Shown: piece after piece, positions 1 through 8,776 of the stretch
Position numbering within the stretch: the stretch's first letter is position 1
How the letters are laid out: each line of letters starts with the position of its first letter
NCBI GenBank assembly: GCA_030753265.1
Contig: JASMCQ010000058.1
Location: forward strand, 1-64,000
Origin: Dehalococcoidia bacterium
GTDB lineage: Bacteria > Chloroflexota > Dehalococcoidia > UBA3495
Direction: 5' to 3'
DNA: 64,000 nt
Notes under the pieces: model-generated
Told to the model about the DNA's origin: nothing
Seen by the model: the letters and a program-made list of their open reading frames with translations, nothing else
Database searches by the model: none
Translations under genes and position numbers: made by a program

Positions 1-20
1 TGTACAACGCGGCTGTTCCG

Positions 21-1207
21 TCATGGGAGGCGCTCCGTACGTGCCTGTCGTTTCATCCGCCCCCACAAGAGGGTGCTTCCGGGGCGGGAGCCGGCGAGGG
101 TTGCAAGCTGATGGGCGCCCGGTTCGCCCCCCTCCATGAGGCCCAGATGCGGGAGATGCTGCTGGCCGTCTGGCGAGACATCCGGATAGAGGTTATGTAC
201 GCCGCCGGAACCGCTGGTCGTGAGACGGCGAATCTCCTCCTCGGTCGAGCTGTCGAAGACGAAGAGATCGTAGCCTTCCCCCGCCCGCGTGCCATCACCG
301 GTCTTAATGCTGATGCTCATAACAAAGAACCCGGCATCCGGCGCCAGGCTAAAACCTCGGGGAATGTTAGGGCCATCGGTGGCCCCCGAGTGGGTCCAAA
401 CCACATTGCCGAAGTCGATGGCAGACTGACCGTTGAGGGCTCCAACATCAGCCGTGCGGATTGTTACTACCCAGCTCGCCGGGTTGTGGGACGTGCGAAT
501 CATCCACATGACGGTCTTGCCGTCCCGGGAAACCGAAACCCCGTCACCGCCCATGCCGCCGGGAATTACCAGTCTCCGGGTGAACGCGGCATCATTGCCG
601 TCCTGAACGGTCCGGTCAAAGGGCGCCTTTGCTGAATCGAATGTCATGTACTCGTGAATGAAAATCCGCTCGTTGGTCATCAGCAGGCCGGTCTTCCCCA
701 CCCAGGAGAGTTCGCCGCCGATGCCGATGTCCCGGTTGGGGCCGGAGGCCATCACCCGCTCGCCGGTCCCGTCCGGCGCTACGGCGCCGATATCATAGGG
801 CCGGTCCGTGGCGCCGGGCTTGCTGGTCATGAACGCGATGGCGCCTCCCCGCGGGTCCCAGGCTGGGTCCAGGTCTGGGCCGGTGGTGAGCTGCCGCGGC
901 GCGGCGTCCCTGGCAATAGGTGGCTCCTCGGTCATGGGAGGCGTCGCGGCCGGGGTGAAGACCGGAGAGGCTGACGGTTGCGCGGTTGCCGGCGGGGCCG
1001 TGGGTTGCGTGGCCGCCCACCGGGGCCGTGGGTTGTGTCGCCGTCACCCGGGGCCGTGGGTTGTGTCGCCGTCACCCGGGTGAGCGCCGGAGGGGATGTG
1101 GGTCTCGACGTTGGCGCTAGCTCCGTTTTCAGTGTGGAGCACCCCGCGGCCACCATCGCAATCATCAAGGTGACGATAATGAATATTGGGTGATTCATGG
1201 GCGCCAT
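21..1207 (-). pseudogene. TolB/PD40-like beta-propeller lipoprotein, frame broken by a tandem repeat
   Basis: The gene reads as two pieces in different frames. The 5' piece (932-1207) begins with a lipoprotein signal peptide: MNHPIF, a hydrophobic run, then the lipobox VAAGC, then a Pro/Thr-rich linker. The 3' piece is open from about 1043 down to 21. It continues the same linker (ATQPTAPPATAQPS) into PD40-type blades with motifs such as LDPAWDPRG, VSVSRDGKT and YPDVSPDGQ. The break falls inside three 28-bp tandem repeats (994-1077); deleting two units (56 bp) or adding one would join the frames. The last 50 residues do not look like a blade, so a second lesion near 120 is possible. Family knowledge says such proteins are envelope-anchored propellers; the ligand is unknown. 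Confidence 0.7.
994..1077. repeat. Three 28-bp tandem repeats inside the lipoprotein linker
   Basis: Three contiguous 28-bp units occupy 994-1021, 1022-1049 and 1050-1077. Units 2 and 3 are identical, and unit 1 is diverged at about six positions. On the coding (minus) strand each unit can encode an ATQPTAP-type linker. Because 28 is not a multiple of three, each extra unit shifts the frame, and the second unit brings a TGA into the propeller frame. Confidence 0.9.
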
Positions 1208-1407
1208 TATGTGGCGTCGAAATTGGTTTGTCTAGGAAGGCTCCCAGGCATGCCCGTTCCCAGCGTCGCCGCATCTAGCCTTCGCCCGGCCATCATATCC
1301 TTGGGGCCGGAATACTCCAGCCCTCCGTTTCGAGTAGAATCAAGGTCGACGGGGCGGCGCACCACCGGCATCGACAAATCCGAAGACTCCCGGAATGGGG
1401 GATACAC

Positions 1408-1929
1408 ATGATCCGCCAATGCGAAGACGCCGATTTCAAGACGATCTGCGAGATCATCAACGACGCGGCCCAAGCCTATAAAGGAACAATTCCCGCCGAC
1501 TGCTGGAAGGAGCCCTACATGTCCGAAGACGAGCTGCGGCGGGAGATGCGGGAGGGGGTCGAGTTCCGGGGCTTCCTGGAGGACGGGGAGTTGGCCGGGG
1601 TCATGGGAATCCAACACGTCGAGGACGTTACCCTCATACGGCACGCCTACGTCCGTACGGCCCGGCGGAGCCGGGGCATCGGTGACCGGCTGCTCTCCCA
1701 CCTGGTCACCGGCGCCACTCGCCCGGTGTTGATCGGCACCTGGGCCGACGCGGCCTGGGCCATTCGCTTCTACGAAAAGCGCGGTTTCAGCCTGGTCTCA
1801 CCGGCGGAGAAGGATAGGCTGCTGAGGCGCTACTGGTCGGTTCCTCTGCGCCAGATGGACACCTCCGTGGTCCTGGCGGACGAAAGGTGGTTCAGCAGCG
1901 ACAGCCGCCATGCGGGTCAGAACCGATAG
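1408..1929 (+). CDS. GNAT family N-acetyltransferase
   Basis: This 173-residue protein has the GNAT fold signature. The acetyl-CoA binding motif A is visible as RRSRGIGDRLL near residues 90-100, followed by a beta strand (PVLIGTW) and the typical AIRFYEKRGF motif near residues 125-135. It would transfer an acetyl group from acetyl-CoA to an amine; the substrate cannot be told. The ATG has a G-rich stretch just upstream. The gene stands alone between the broken lipoprotein on the opposite strand and a repeat-rich spacer. The family assignment is secure and the specific function is open. Confidence 0.85.
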   Translation: MIRQCEDADFKTICEIINDAAQAYKGTIPADCWKEPYMSEDELRREMREGVEFRGFLEDGELAGVMGIQHVEDVTLIRHAYVRTARRSRGIGDRLLSHLVTGATRPVLIGTWADAAWAIRFYEKRGFSLVSPAEKDRLLRRYWSVPLRQMDTSVVLADERWFSSDSRHAGQNR

Positions 1930-1930
1930 G

Positions 1931-2122
1931 GTATTGTCCTGCAAATAGGGTTACATCGGCGAAATTGGGCGACTTTCCCTCGCCCCGATCGTCACTCCGG
2001 CCACACCACCGTCTTTCCGGCGCTACGACCGTCTTTCCGGCGTAATCCGGAATCCAGCCAGTTTCTCTGGGTCCCGGCCTTCGCCGGGATGACGGGCCGG
2101 GCATCATGCCGGTTACTAAACA
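1931..2122. repeat. Dispersed palindromic repeat, family A, copy 1
   Basis: This shares, in order, the blocks GTATT-TG, ATCGGCGAA, TTCCGGCG, GGAATCCAG, CCGGGATGACGGGCCGG and GTTAC-CTAAAC with the copies at 12874-13010 and 47313-47450. The centre is an inverted repeat built on CCGGAATCC / GGATTCCGG-like arms. Shared outer blocks suggest a defined element about 130-190 bp long rather than a simple hairpin. Confidence 0.65.
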
Positions 2123-2317
2123 CTGGACCAATACCTGGTCAACCAAATACTGAAAGCTGTCATTGGTACGAAAGTGTCATGCCGCGCCAGCCGCAGCGGC
2201 TAGGCATTTGCGTTGGGGCTTCTCCTCCGCCTCCCCAGATCCCTCTTCCTTCCCGCAAAGGATTCGGGATGACTCTTATTTTCGTCGGCCGTAGTGCTGG
2301 TTGCAGCCAGCATGAAG

Positions 2318-2390
2318 TATTCTGAGCAAAGCGAAAAATCTCAGCGTATCAATGAGGTCTCTCTCTGGGGCCGGAATGACATTAGTCAGT
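2318..2390. repeat. Dispersed repeat, family E, degraded copy
   Basis: The segment reads like ATTCTGAGCAAAGCG followed by AATCTCAG and, further on, GGAATGACATTAGTC. It resembles the better copies at 38254-38353, 54724-54754 and 56806-56835, which carry the GAGGAGCGAAGCGACGAGG core or its complement. Confidence 0.45.
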
Positions 2391-2466
2391 TTCACCCGGC
2401 CATGGCATATAGCCGCGTCGCTCCGGGGATCATCGCTTTAGGGGATAGTCGCTATAAATGAAGCGG

Positions 2467-3258
2467 TCAGCCGGACCACCGGGGCTCCCGCTTCTCGAGG
2501 CGGGCGGCAATCCCCTCCTGGGCTTCCCCAGCCAGCAGGTCGTCCATCATTACTCTCTCGGCCAACTTGTAGGCCGCCGGAGGGTCCATCTCCAGCTGCC
2601 GGTAGAAGGCCGGCTTGCCGGTGGCCACGGCCTTGAGGCTCCCGCCGCTGATCTGGCGGGCAAGGGCCATCACCCGCTCCTCCAGTTCCTCCGGCGGCAC
2701 CACCCGGTTGATCAGACCGGCCTCCAGGGCCTCCCGGGCCGGAATGGGAGTGCCGGTCAGCAGCATCTCCATGGCCTTTTTGACCGGCACGACACGGGAG
2801 ACGGCAACGGCGGGGGTGGTACAAAACATGCCCATCAGGACTCCCGGAGTGGCGAAGGAGGCGGTGTCGGACGCGACGGCCAGGTCGCAGCGGGCGACCA
2901 GCTCGCAGCCGGCGGCGGTGGCCAGGCCCTGGACCTGGGCGATGACCGGCTTGGGCAACAGCCGGATGGCCTCCATGACCTCGGCGTAGGCGGCAAAGAG
3001 GCTCCTGTAGCCTTCCTCGTCGCGGCCCGCCATCTCGCTCAGGTCATACCCCGAGCTGAAAGCCGGACCATGGGACCGCACGACGACCACCCGGACGCCC
3101 GGGTCCTCTCGAATGTCTTCCAGATGGGTTTTCAGGGCCACCAGCACCGCCAGGGAGAGCGCGTTACGTTTCCTGGCGTTGTTGATCGTCAGGATGGCGA
3201 TGCCGTCGATCACATCTAAAAGAGCCGGTAGGACCGGCAGGACCGGTTCTTCGGGCAT
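2467..3258 (-). CDS. Enoyl-CoA hydratase/isomerase family protein
   Basis: This 263-residue protein has the crotonase fold. The first oxyanion-hole loop is visible in PAFSSGYDLSEM and the second in GLATAAGCELVARCDLAVAS, followed by FATPGVLMG. The expected Glu positions of classical hydratases are not clearly conserved, so the exact reaction (hydration, isomerisation or hydrolysis of an acyl-CoA) is open. The start at 3258 is chosen because AGGAGCGG lies just upstream; a longer open frame to 3573 overlaps the neighbouring gene and is rich in Arg/Ser shadow sequence. It follows the URO-D-like gene by 22 bp on the same strand, suggesting one transcript. Confidence 0.85.
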   Translation of the reverse strand: MPEEPVLPVLPALLDVIDGIAILTINNARKRNALSLAVLVALKTHLEDIREDPGVRVVVVRSHGPAFSSGYDLSEMAGRDEEGYRSLFAAYAEVMEAIRLLPKPVIAQVQGLATAAGCELVARCDLAVASDTASFATPGVLMGMFCTTPAVAVSRVVPVKKAMEMLLTGTPIPAREALEAGLINRVVPPEELEERVMALARQISGGSLKAVATGKPAFYRQLEMDPPAAYKLAERVMMDDLLAGEAQEGIAARLEKREPRWSG

Positions 3259-3280
3259 GGGTCCGCTCCTTGATGCACCA

Positions 3281-4315
3281 TCAGCTCTTGTCGTAGCGAC
3301 CGTAGGCGCGGGCGAAGTCGCAGAAGCGCTGCACCAGCTCTTTGCTGGCGTCAGGTGGGACCTCGCACCCCGTGGCCAGGATGAAGCCGCTGCCGGAGGC
3401 GGCGGCGTCCACGCAGCGCCTGATTTCGGCCTCCATCTCCTGCTCCATGCCCGCCTGGAAGATATCGGTCGCGACGTTGCCGATGATGACCGACTTGCCC
3501 TCGGCTTCCCGCACCATCTTTTCCAGAGATGAAGGGGTGTCCATGCTGATCGCCGAGCAGCCCGTCTCCACAATGTCTTTCATAATGGGGTCGATATAGC
3601 CGCACACGTGCATCGCGATGCCTGTCCGGCGCTCCTTGAAGTGGTCCACGAGTTGAGTGTGGTAGGGCTTGATGAAATCCCGGTATATCGGAGGCGAGAT
3701 GAGGCTGCACGATGCGGGGGCCTCCGAATAGCTCAGCCCCACCCGGAGCGCCGAGATCGCGTCTCCGAATTTGGTGGCCAGTTCGGTGGTGAAACGCATC
3801 AGCTCGTGCACGAATGGCGGGTCATCCACGGTGTCCATGATCAGTTGCTCCGCGCCCCGCATGGTCACGGCGATGGCCCAGGGGCCCACGATGACACTCC
3901 CCACCGGGGACTCCTCGATGGCCTGGCTCACCTTTTCGCAGGCCTCCAGGTAGTAGGGTAACCGGCCGTCCTTGCCAGGGTCCGGAACGCTAAGCCGGCC
4001 CAGCGCGCCCTTGTCCCGCAGCACGTGCTGCTTTATCTGACAAATGGCGTCCTCGGGGAAGATCAACTCGTTCCCGGCTGCCTCTGCTTCCATGTTGAGG
4101 TCCGCCATCACCACCACCACGTCGGGCCGGTAAATATCGAAAGACCCAATCTGAGACTGGGCCAGCTTGGTGGCATCGGTCAGGTATTCCCGGATGGTGT
4201 AGCCGAACTCCCTGGCGTTGTAGGCCCCCAGGATGGGGTAGCTGGGCACCCGGTCGGTGAACTCCCTCTTGTACGCCGCCCTCACGTGGTCCCGGCCGGA
4301 GTAGGGACTGGTCAT
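3281..4315 (-). CDS. Uroporphyrinogen decarboxylase-like (MtaA/CmuA-type) protein
   Basis: This 344-residue protein fits the URO-D superfamily, whose non-heme members are corrinoid:thiol methyltransferases and relatives. Near the C-terminal half it has AMHVCGYIDPIM, matching the His-x-Cys zinc ligand motif of methyltransferase-type members, and later ATGCEVPPDAS, matching the third Cys ligand. The N-terminus (DHVRAAYKREFTDRVPSYP) is typical of the family. It is therefore more likely a zinc-dependent methyl transferase or corrinoid partner than a heme enzyme. The ATG follows GGAGG closely. It probably forms an operon with the downstream enoyl-CoA hydratase-like gene. Confidence 0.75.
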   Translation of the reverse strand: MTSPYSGRDHVRAAYKREFTDRVPSYPILGAYNAREFGYTIREYLTDATKLAQSQIGSFDIYRPDVVVVMADLNMEAEAAGNELIFPEDAICQIKQHVLRDKGALGRLSVPDPGKDGRLPYYLEACEKVSQAIEESPVGSVIVGPWAIAVTMRGAEQLIMDTVDDPPFVHELMRFTTELATKFGDAISALRVGLSYSEAPASCSLISPPIYRDFIKPYHTQLVDHFKERRTGIAMHVCGYIDPIMKDIVETGCSAISMDTPSSLEKMVREAEGKSVIIGNVATDIFQAGMEQEMEAEIRRCVDAAASGSGFILATGCEVPPDASKELVQRFCDFARAYGRYDKS

Positions 4316-4406
4316 TGGTCCTCCATATGCTGCTTATTGCGCGCGCCGGCCGGCTTCTCTTGCCGGGGTCCCAGAATATCTTGAAGCCGGCACGCCCATC
4401 GATGGC

Positions 4407-5069
4407 TTATGGCTCGCTCCGGTCCCAGGTGGGGAGGGCGAAATATCCTTCAAAGGGAATTTCGACCCGAGCCTCCAGCCCCTGAGCGCGTTTCAGGCGC
4501 TGAATGTTGTAAAGGTGGGTGGTGTGCTCGAAAATCCGGTGGCGGAGGGTTGCCTCCAGGGTTATGTAAACTTGAGAGGGATCATCGGGGTCCCAGCGGA
4601 TGCCCCGGGGATGGGCCTGGGCGAAGACGGCCCAATTCCCGGAATCGTCGAACTTGAGTTCCTTGCTTCGCGAGGTGCCCACCGTCTCTCCGGCCAGCAC
4701 GGAGTGGCAAAGCTCCAAGCCCCGGCGGAGCACCGCCAGTATGGACGACACCTCCCAATACACGTTCTCGTCCAGACGCCGGTCGTAGGGAGAGTTCATG
4801 ATGTTGTCCAGGTCCGCGATGTCGGGCAGGCCCTCGGGGAATAGCTGGGGCCCCCACCGGAGGAGCAGCCACCGGTAGTCCCCCGATGCCACGTGACTCA
4901 AGTTGCGCCGGATGCTCCACTTGCTCCATTCCCACCGGTCCGATTCGAAGTCGAGCTGCTCGTCGCTCAGCCCCTCCACTTCGGCGGAGATCATGCGGTA
5001 CAGCTCGGACTCTAACTCGGGGAGCAAGGCGGTCGCGGGAGCGCTGTCGGACATGTCCAACCCTGTCAT
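4407..5069 (-). CDS. DinB-like metal-binding superfamily protein
   Basis: This 220-residue protein resembles the DinB/YfiT four-helix bundle. The first motif is WSIRRNLSHVASGDYRWLL near residues 50-70, and the conserved His pair is seen in RHRIFEHTTHLYNIQRL near residues 180-197. Such proteins often bind a divalent metal through three His residues and may be thiol transferases, but the role here is unknown. The start at 5069 has GGGAGG seven bases upstream; an internal ATG at 5054 is the alternative. A second DinB-like gene, not closely similar, lies at 55113. Confidence 0.65.
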   Translation of the reverse strand: MTGLDMSDSAPATALLPELESELYRMISAEVEGLSDEQLDFESDRWEWSKWSIRRNLSHVASGDYRWLLLRWGPQLFPEGLPDIADLDNIMNSPYDRRLDENVYWEVSSILAVLRRGLELCHSVLAGETVGTSRSKELKFDDSGNWAVFAQAHPRGIRWDPDDPSQVYITLEATLRHRIFEHTTHLYNIQRLKRAQGLEARVEIPFEGYFALPTWDRSEP

Positions 5070-5144
5070 GGTTTACCTCCCTTTTCCCGGATGGCCAGCC
5101 GGTAACGGACCCTGGCACGGAAACCTATAGTTGATTGATGGGTG

Positions 5145-5192
5145 AAATCCCCCTCAGTCTCTCTTTACAAAGGGGGATACTAGCGGGGATTA
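5145..5192. repeat. Dispersed repeat, family D (CCCCCT/AGGGGG hairpin)
   Basis: AAATCCCCCT is followed by TTTACAAAGGGGGATA and a further GGGGAT. The same blocks recur twice in 41158-41286. The copies form short C-run/G-run hairpins. Confidence 0.55.
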
Positions 5193-5231
5193 CCCTTGGT
5201 GCGGTGGTTTCATCTGAAATTGCTGGACCGG

Positions 5232-5819
5232 TTAATAAGGCCGGACCCAGGTCTCGGACCAGGCCACGCAGGCGGTGCTGCTGACCCGGTCGCCCCGCAT
5301 CGACGGGAACACGGAGCCTCCGGGCACCAGACCGTTGATGGTGATCTGGGCCCGCCGGGCTGGCAGGAAGCAGCTGTAGACCCCATGGGTCCGCCCCGGA
5401 ATGACGCCGACGGTGGCCGCGACCATAAAGGGCTCGACGAAGTCGTGCCAGGTCAGGATGATCGAGTCCTCCTCACTCTCAACGATCTCGGTCCAAAAGG
5501 AGATGCCATCGCCGCGTTTCTCGAATAAAGCGTCGATCACCGGTAGGCTCTGATCGGCGAACTCGGGGAACAGCATGCTCTCGATCTCCTCCTGGAGCCA
5601 GCGGGCCATGGCGATGTTATCCGAATAGATCCGGACCTCGTCATCGATGGCCTCGCTTTTGGCGAAGAGCACGTGGCCCGGACCGCCCGGCGAGAGAAGC
5701 ACCCGCCAGTGGCTGACCCGGGTGGTCAGGGGGCCTCCATCCTCCTGGGACAGCCGGATGAAGGAGTTCTCGCCGGTGACCCGCACCTGGTTGGGATCAG
5801 TGGGATTCGTCGTCGTCAT
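5232..5819 (-). CDS. Conserved-looking hypothetical protein
   Basis: I do not recognise this 195-residue protein. It is soluble, with no signal peptide or membrane segment. It contains HWRVLLSPGGPGHVLFAKSE near the N-terminus, a Trp-rich middle (DNIAMARWLQEEIESM) and ILTWHDFVEPFM further on, which gives it the look of a folded enzyme or binding domain. The start at 5819 is chosen because GGGGAGG precedes it by eight bases; the frame is open a little further to 5873 without a better ribosome site. It stands as a single gene between a DinB-like and an HMGL-like gene on the same strand. Confidence 0.65.
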   Translation of the reverse strand: MTTTNPTDPNQVRVTGENSFIRLSQEDGGPLTTRVSHWRVLLSPGGPGHVLFAKSEAIDDEVRIYSDNIAMARWLQEEIESMLFPEFADQSLPVIDALFEKRGDGISFWTEIVESEEDSIILTWHDFVEPFMVAATVGVIPGRTHGVYSCFLPARRAQITINGLVPGGSVFPSMRGDRVSSTACVAWSETWVRPY

Positions 5820-6011
5820 GGATGGGCCTCCCCTATTCTGTTCGACATCTGATTCTGGCGACCATCTTAGCACCCCTGGCCGCGACGGGCTACCGGGCGG
5901 AACGTGCCGAAACTCCCCCTCCGTACAACAGAAAACAAGAAAATGGCCGGGGCCGCCCGATTCTCAAGGGCAGCCCCGGCTTTAGATCGGCCAGCGGTTG
6001 GTGTCAGCCGT

Positions 6012-7202
6012 CTACGAGCTATTTTTGCCGGCGAACCAGTCCTCTTTCCAGGGGAAATCGCCACCTGCTGGGTCGTAAGCGGGCAGCCCGCGCTCCAACC
6101 GGTCCCGGTAGGGGCTAGTGACTGGCTGACTGTAAGGGTAAATGCCGCCTTCGTAAGTGCTTGGACCCTTCTTGAAGTGTTTGGCTTGGTCCAACGTCTC
6201 CACGAAGGGCATGTTGATATCGTAGAGCTTGTCCACCGTTTTGGGGCGGGGGCCGGCCTTGGAGACGTGTCCGTAAAGCTCCCGGCCCACGATGCGCTCG
6301 CACATCCAGGCGCAGTCGATGAGCTTTTCGACGTCCGCTCCCGTGTCGATTCCCATGTCCTCGAACATGTGAACTATGTCCTCGGTGGGGGCCATGCCGG
6401 TGGCCCGGCCGTTGCCGCAGTAGGGGCAACCACCGTAGCCGGCAATGGTGCCGTCCAGGTCCAGGGTATCCTCCGGACCCAGGACGCGAATGGCGGCGTA
6501 GGCCGAGGCGATAGCCATGTTGCGTCCGTTGTGGAGGTGCAGGCGGAAGTGGGTGATATCCGGCCAGCGCTCCTTCACCCGGTACACGCTCTCCTCAACC
6601 TTGGCCGGGGTGCAATGGCTCATGGGGTCGCCCATAGCAACGCTCTTCACCTTAATGCCCGCCTCGTCCCACAAATTGTGCTGGGCTTCGAAGAAGGTCA
6701 TCACGGCGTCCACCGGGAACGGCCCCAGGAAGTTGGAGCCCCAGGTGGCGTTGCAGCCGATGCCGGCTTCCTTAACATTCGCCTCCATGGCCTGGGCCAC
6801 GACCTGAGGCCACCGCTCCATCTCTTGTGCCTGGGAGCGGTTCGTGTTGCGCCGGGTAAATACGTCGCAGAAGTGGCAGTTGAGCCGTGGGTAAGCGTCA
6901 CGCTCGATGGTCAGCGGCGGCGAGTAGGCCTTGGCCCGCTCCACGCCCCGGGGGTTCAAAGCCAGGGCCGTGTACGTGACACCGGGAACGACTTTGAACT
7001 TGGTTACGATCTCATCGATCCGGGCCATCTGGGGCGTCCATTTGGGGCTGACGAACGAGCCGACGACGATGTGATTCAATCCGGTCTCAGAGAGGGCGTC
7101 GAGCAGCTCGACCTTATCTTCTACCGATATCTCAGAGTCCTCGATCTGCATGCCCTCACGCATGCCTTCTTCCTTGTATCTTACCGTTGGGTAGCTAGCC
7201 AT
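6012..7202 (-). CDS. HMG-CoA lyase-like (HMGL/DRE-TIM family) protein
   Basis: This 396-residue protein carries the HMGL-like TIM-barrel signatures: REGMQIEDSEISVEDKVELL at the N-terminus, the metal-binding HxH in RLHLHNGRNMA, and the Gly/Cys-rich loop GYGGCPYCGNGRATG followed by ATED-like APTEDIVHMFEDMGI. Classical HMG-CoA lyases have a single Cys in that loop (GGCPYA); here there is a CPYC pair. It would cleave or form a C-C bond next to an acyl-CoA or keto acid; HMG-CoA, citramalate or a related substrate are possible. It is about 100 residues longer than typical HMG-CoA lyase. AAGGAGGAA precedes the ATG. Confidence 0.8.
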   Translation of the reverse strand: MASYPTVRYKEEGMREGMQIEDSEISVEDKVELLDALSETGLNHIVVGSFVSPKWTPQMARIDEIVTKFKVVPGVTYTALALNPRGVERAKAYSPPLTIERDAYPRLNCHFCDVFTRRNTNRSQAQEMERWPQVVAQAMEANVKEAGIGCNATWGSNFLGPFPVDAVMTFFEAQHNLWDEAGIKVKSVAMGDPMSHCTPAKVEESVYRVKERWPDITHFRLHLHNGRNMAIASAYAAIRVLGPEDTLDLDGTIAGYGGCPYCGNGRATGMAPTEDIVHMFEDMGIDTGADVEKLIDCAWMCERIVGRELYGHVSKAGPRPKTVDKLYDINMPFVETLDQAKHFKKGPSTYEGGIYPYSQPVTSPYRDRLERGLPAYDPAGGDFPWKEDWFAGKNSS

Positions 7203-7415
7203 GGGTTCCTCCTTTCCGGTTACGACACGGGCCGGTTACGACGCGGAAACTGTACGGGAATGGGGCAGGCCACCCGTGGGCGAAATCGCCTTCGGTTGGC
7301 TTCCGGGCCATTAGGCAGATTGTATTGTGGGCCTGAAAGGTTGTCAAGAATTCTTGCCGGGCCGCCGCGTTCGAGACGGAACGGCCGGCGGGAAGCGAGG
7401 ACGAGATTCGAGGGG

Positions 7416-7444
7416 TTGACAAGGTTTGCCGCGATGTCTACAAT
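7416..7444 (+). promoter_or_regulatory. Sigma-70-type promoter of the padR-arsM operon
   Basis: A perfect TTGACA (7416-7421) is separated by 17 bp from TACAAT (7439-7444), one mismatch from consensus. The regulator gene starts at 7560, giving an untranslated leader of about 110 nt. Confidence 0.8.
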
Positions 7445-7463
7445 ACTCAACGCAGTTAAGTAT
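7443..7463. promoter_or_regulatory. Candidate PadR operator
   Basis: A 21-bp imperfect palindrome, ATACT-C-AA-CGCAG-TT-A-AGTAT, overlaps the last bases of the -10 box and the expected transcription start. Dyads of this sort beside the regulator's own gene are common for PadR proteins, so autorepression is likely. This is inference from position and symmetry. Confidence 0.55.
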
Positions 7464-7559
7464 GAATGCCGGGCTGCTCCCGGGTAGCCGTTCAGAGCGA
7501 ACCTCTGCTCCGAGCCCCAGGGAGCCGGGTTTTTCGACAGCCCGGAGAGATCAAGCATT

Positions 7560-7931
7560 ATGCAGCAAGAAGCATATTGGGAAAACCTGGTCAAACGCAG
7601 CCTCTGCCGGTTCCTGTTACTGGCCCAACTGGCCAAAGGGCCGGTCCACGGATATGGCATCAACCTGGCCATCCGCGAGGCCTGCCAGGGGTGTTGCGAG
7701 CCCACCGAGGCGATGGTTTACTCCACGGTGAAAGAGCTTCTGGAAGGGGGCTACGTGGAGTGCCGGGAGGAGGAGCATCGGGGACGCCGGCGCCGGCTCT
7801 GCTGGTTGACTCCCTCCGGCTTTGCCGCATTCCGCGCCGCCGCCCGCGTCTGGGAGAAGATGCTGCCGAAAGTAGAAGAAACGGTGAACCAGGCCCTGGC
7901 CGAGCCGGCGGCCGCCGCAACCGTAAAATAG
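7560..7931 (+). CDS. PadR-family regulator with a Cys cluster, probably arsenic-sensing
   Basis: This 123-residue protein has the PadR winged helix: LAQLAKGPVHGYGI near residues 22-34, the recognition region AMVYSTVKELLEGGYV, and the wing RRRRLCWLTPSG near residues 76-87, then a short C-terminal helix for dimerisation. Unusually it has three cysteines in ACQGCCEPT (C42, C45, C46) at the start of the recognition region, plus C68 and C81. The neighbouring ArsM gene, 20 bp downstream, suggests that these thiols bind As(III) and release the repressor from DNA. The role is inferred; PadR proteins usually bind hydrophobic ligands. GGAGAG precedes the ATG. Confidence 0.75.
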   Translation: MQQEAYWENLVKRSLCRFLLLAQLAKGPVHGYGINLAIREACQGCCEPTEAMVYSTVKELLEGGYVECREEEHRGRRRRLCWLTPSGFAAFRAAARVWEKMLPKVEETVNQALAEPAAAATVK

Positions 7932-7951
7932 CCCGCAGGAGGTATAGCCAC

Positions 7952-8734
7952 ATGGCGACTGATTCACAGGAAATCAAGAAACTGGTGAGGGAAAAGTACG
8001 GGGCCAGAGCCAGAGGCGTGATTGAGCTTACCGAGGCGCCCCAAGCCGACAATTGCGGCGACGGATGCTGCAGCCCCGCCGACATGGACCGGGCGCTGCG
8101 TCTCTACAGTGAAGGGCAACTGGCCGGCCTGCCCACCGAGTCAGTGGCGGCGTCGGCGGGCTGCGGAAACCCCACCGCCCTGGCCGATCTGCGGAAAGGA
8201 GAGAGAGTGCTCGACCTGGGCTCCGGCGGGGGCATCGACTGTTTCCTGGCGGCCCAGCAGGTTGGCGAGGAAGGTCATGTTACCGGTCTGGACATGACCG
8301 ATGACATGCTGAATCTGGCCCGCCATAACCAGTCCAACCTGGGGTTGACCAACGTGGAGTTCGTCAAAGGCGAGATGGAGGACATGCCCCTGCCCGACGG
8401 CAGCGTCGACGTGATCATCTCCAACTGCGTGGTCTGCCTTTCCCCCGACAAGGACGCGGTTTTCGGCGAGTCCTTCCGCGTGCTGTCCCCCGGCGGCCGG
8501 CTGCACCTGTCGGATGTCATGGCCCTCAGCAGCGATGGACCCAGCCGCACCGATCCGGAAGCCTGGGCCTCATGCATCGCCGGCGCCGAGGACCGGGAAG
8601 TCTACCTGGGGCGGTTGCGCGGCGCCGGGTTCGTCGACATCGAGATCACCGACGAGCAGGTCCGGTTCGATAAGGGAGACGGTTCCCCCCTGAACGTGTC
8701 CAGCGTCAAGGTGGTGGCCAAGAAACCGGCCTAG
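7952..8734 (+). CDS. arsM: Arsenite S-adenosylmethionine methyltransferase
   Basis: This 260-residue protein matches ArsM. The SAM-binding motif is [16 protein letters not shown] near residues 87-101. The three As(III)-binding cysteines of the family are present: C71 in [11 protein letters not shown]159 in ISNCVVCL and C208 in ASCIAGAE. An N-terminal Cys group (C35, C39, C40 in NCGDGCCS) is also present, as in many ArsM proteins. It methylates As(III) to mono-, di- and trimethylated species in the cytoplasm, using SAM and thiols. AGGAGGT precedes the ATG. It is the second gene of the PadR operon and is followed by an inverted repeat that could end transcription. Confidence 0.93.
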   Translation: MATDSQEIKKLVREKYGARARGVIELTEAPQADNCGDGCCSPADMDRALRLYSEGQLAGLPTESVAASAGCGNPTALADLRKGERVLDLGSGGGIDCFLAAQQVGEEGHVTGLDMTDDMLNLARHNQSNLGLTNVEFVKGEMEDMPLPDGSVDVIISNCVVCLSPDKDAVFGESFRVLSPGGRLHLSDVMALSSDGPSRTDPEAWASCIAGAEDREVYLGRLRGAGFVDIEITDEQVRFDKGDGSPLNVSSVKVVAKKPA

Positions 8735-8776
8735 GTCCGGCTGCGTGGCTGGTTGCAGCTGGTAGACCCGGGGTTA

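Larger units (their letters stand above)
1930..2466. other. Gene-less spacer carrying dispersed repeats
   Basis: No convincing coding frame is seen here. The stretch holds one copy of the palindromic family A repeat (about 1931-2122) and a degraded copy of the family E repeat (about 2318-2390). The remainder has no recognisable feature. Confidence 0.6.

Noticed and set aside
994..1077. Possible CRISPR array from 28-bp repeats
   Set aside because: The repeats are directly contiguous with no spacers, lie inside a gene, and no cas genes are present.
3259..3573. 105-residue N-terminal extension of the first enoyl-CoA hydratase
   Set aside because: It lies over the URO-D-like gene in another frame, is rich in Arg/Ser/Trp, and a good ribosome site marks the start at 3258.
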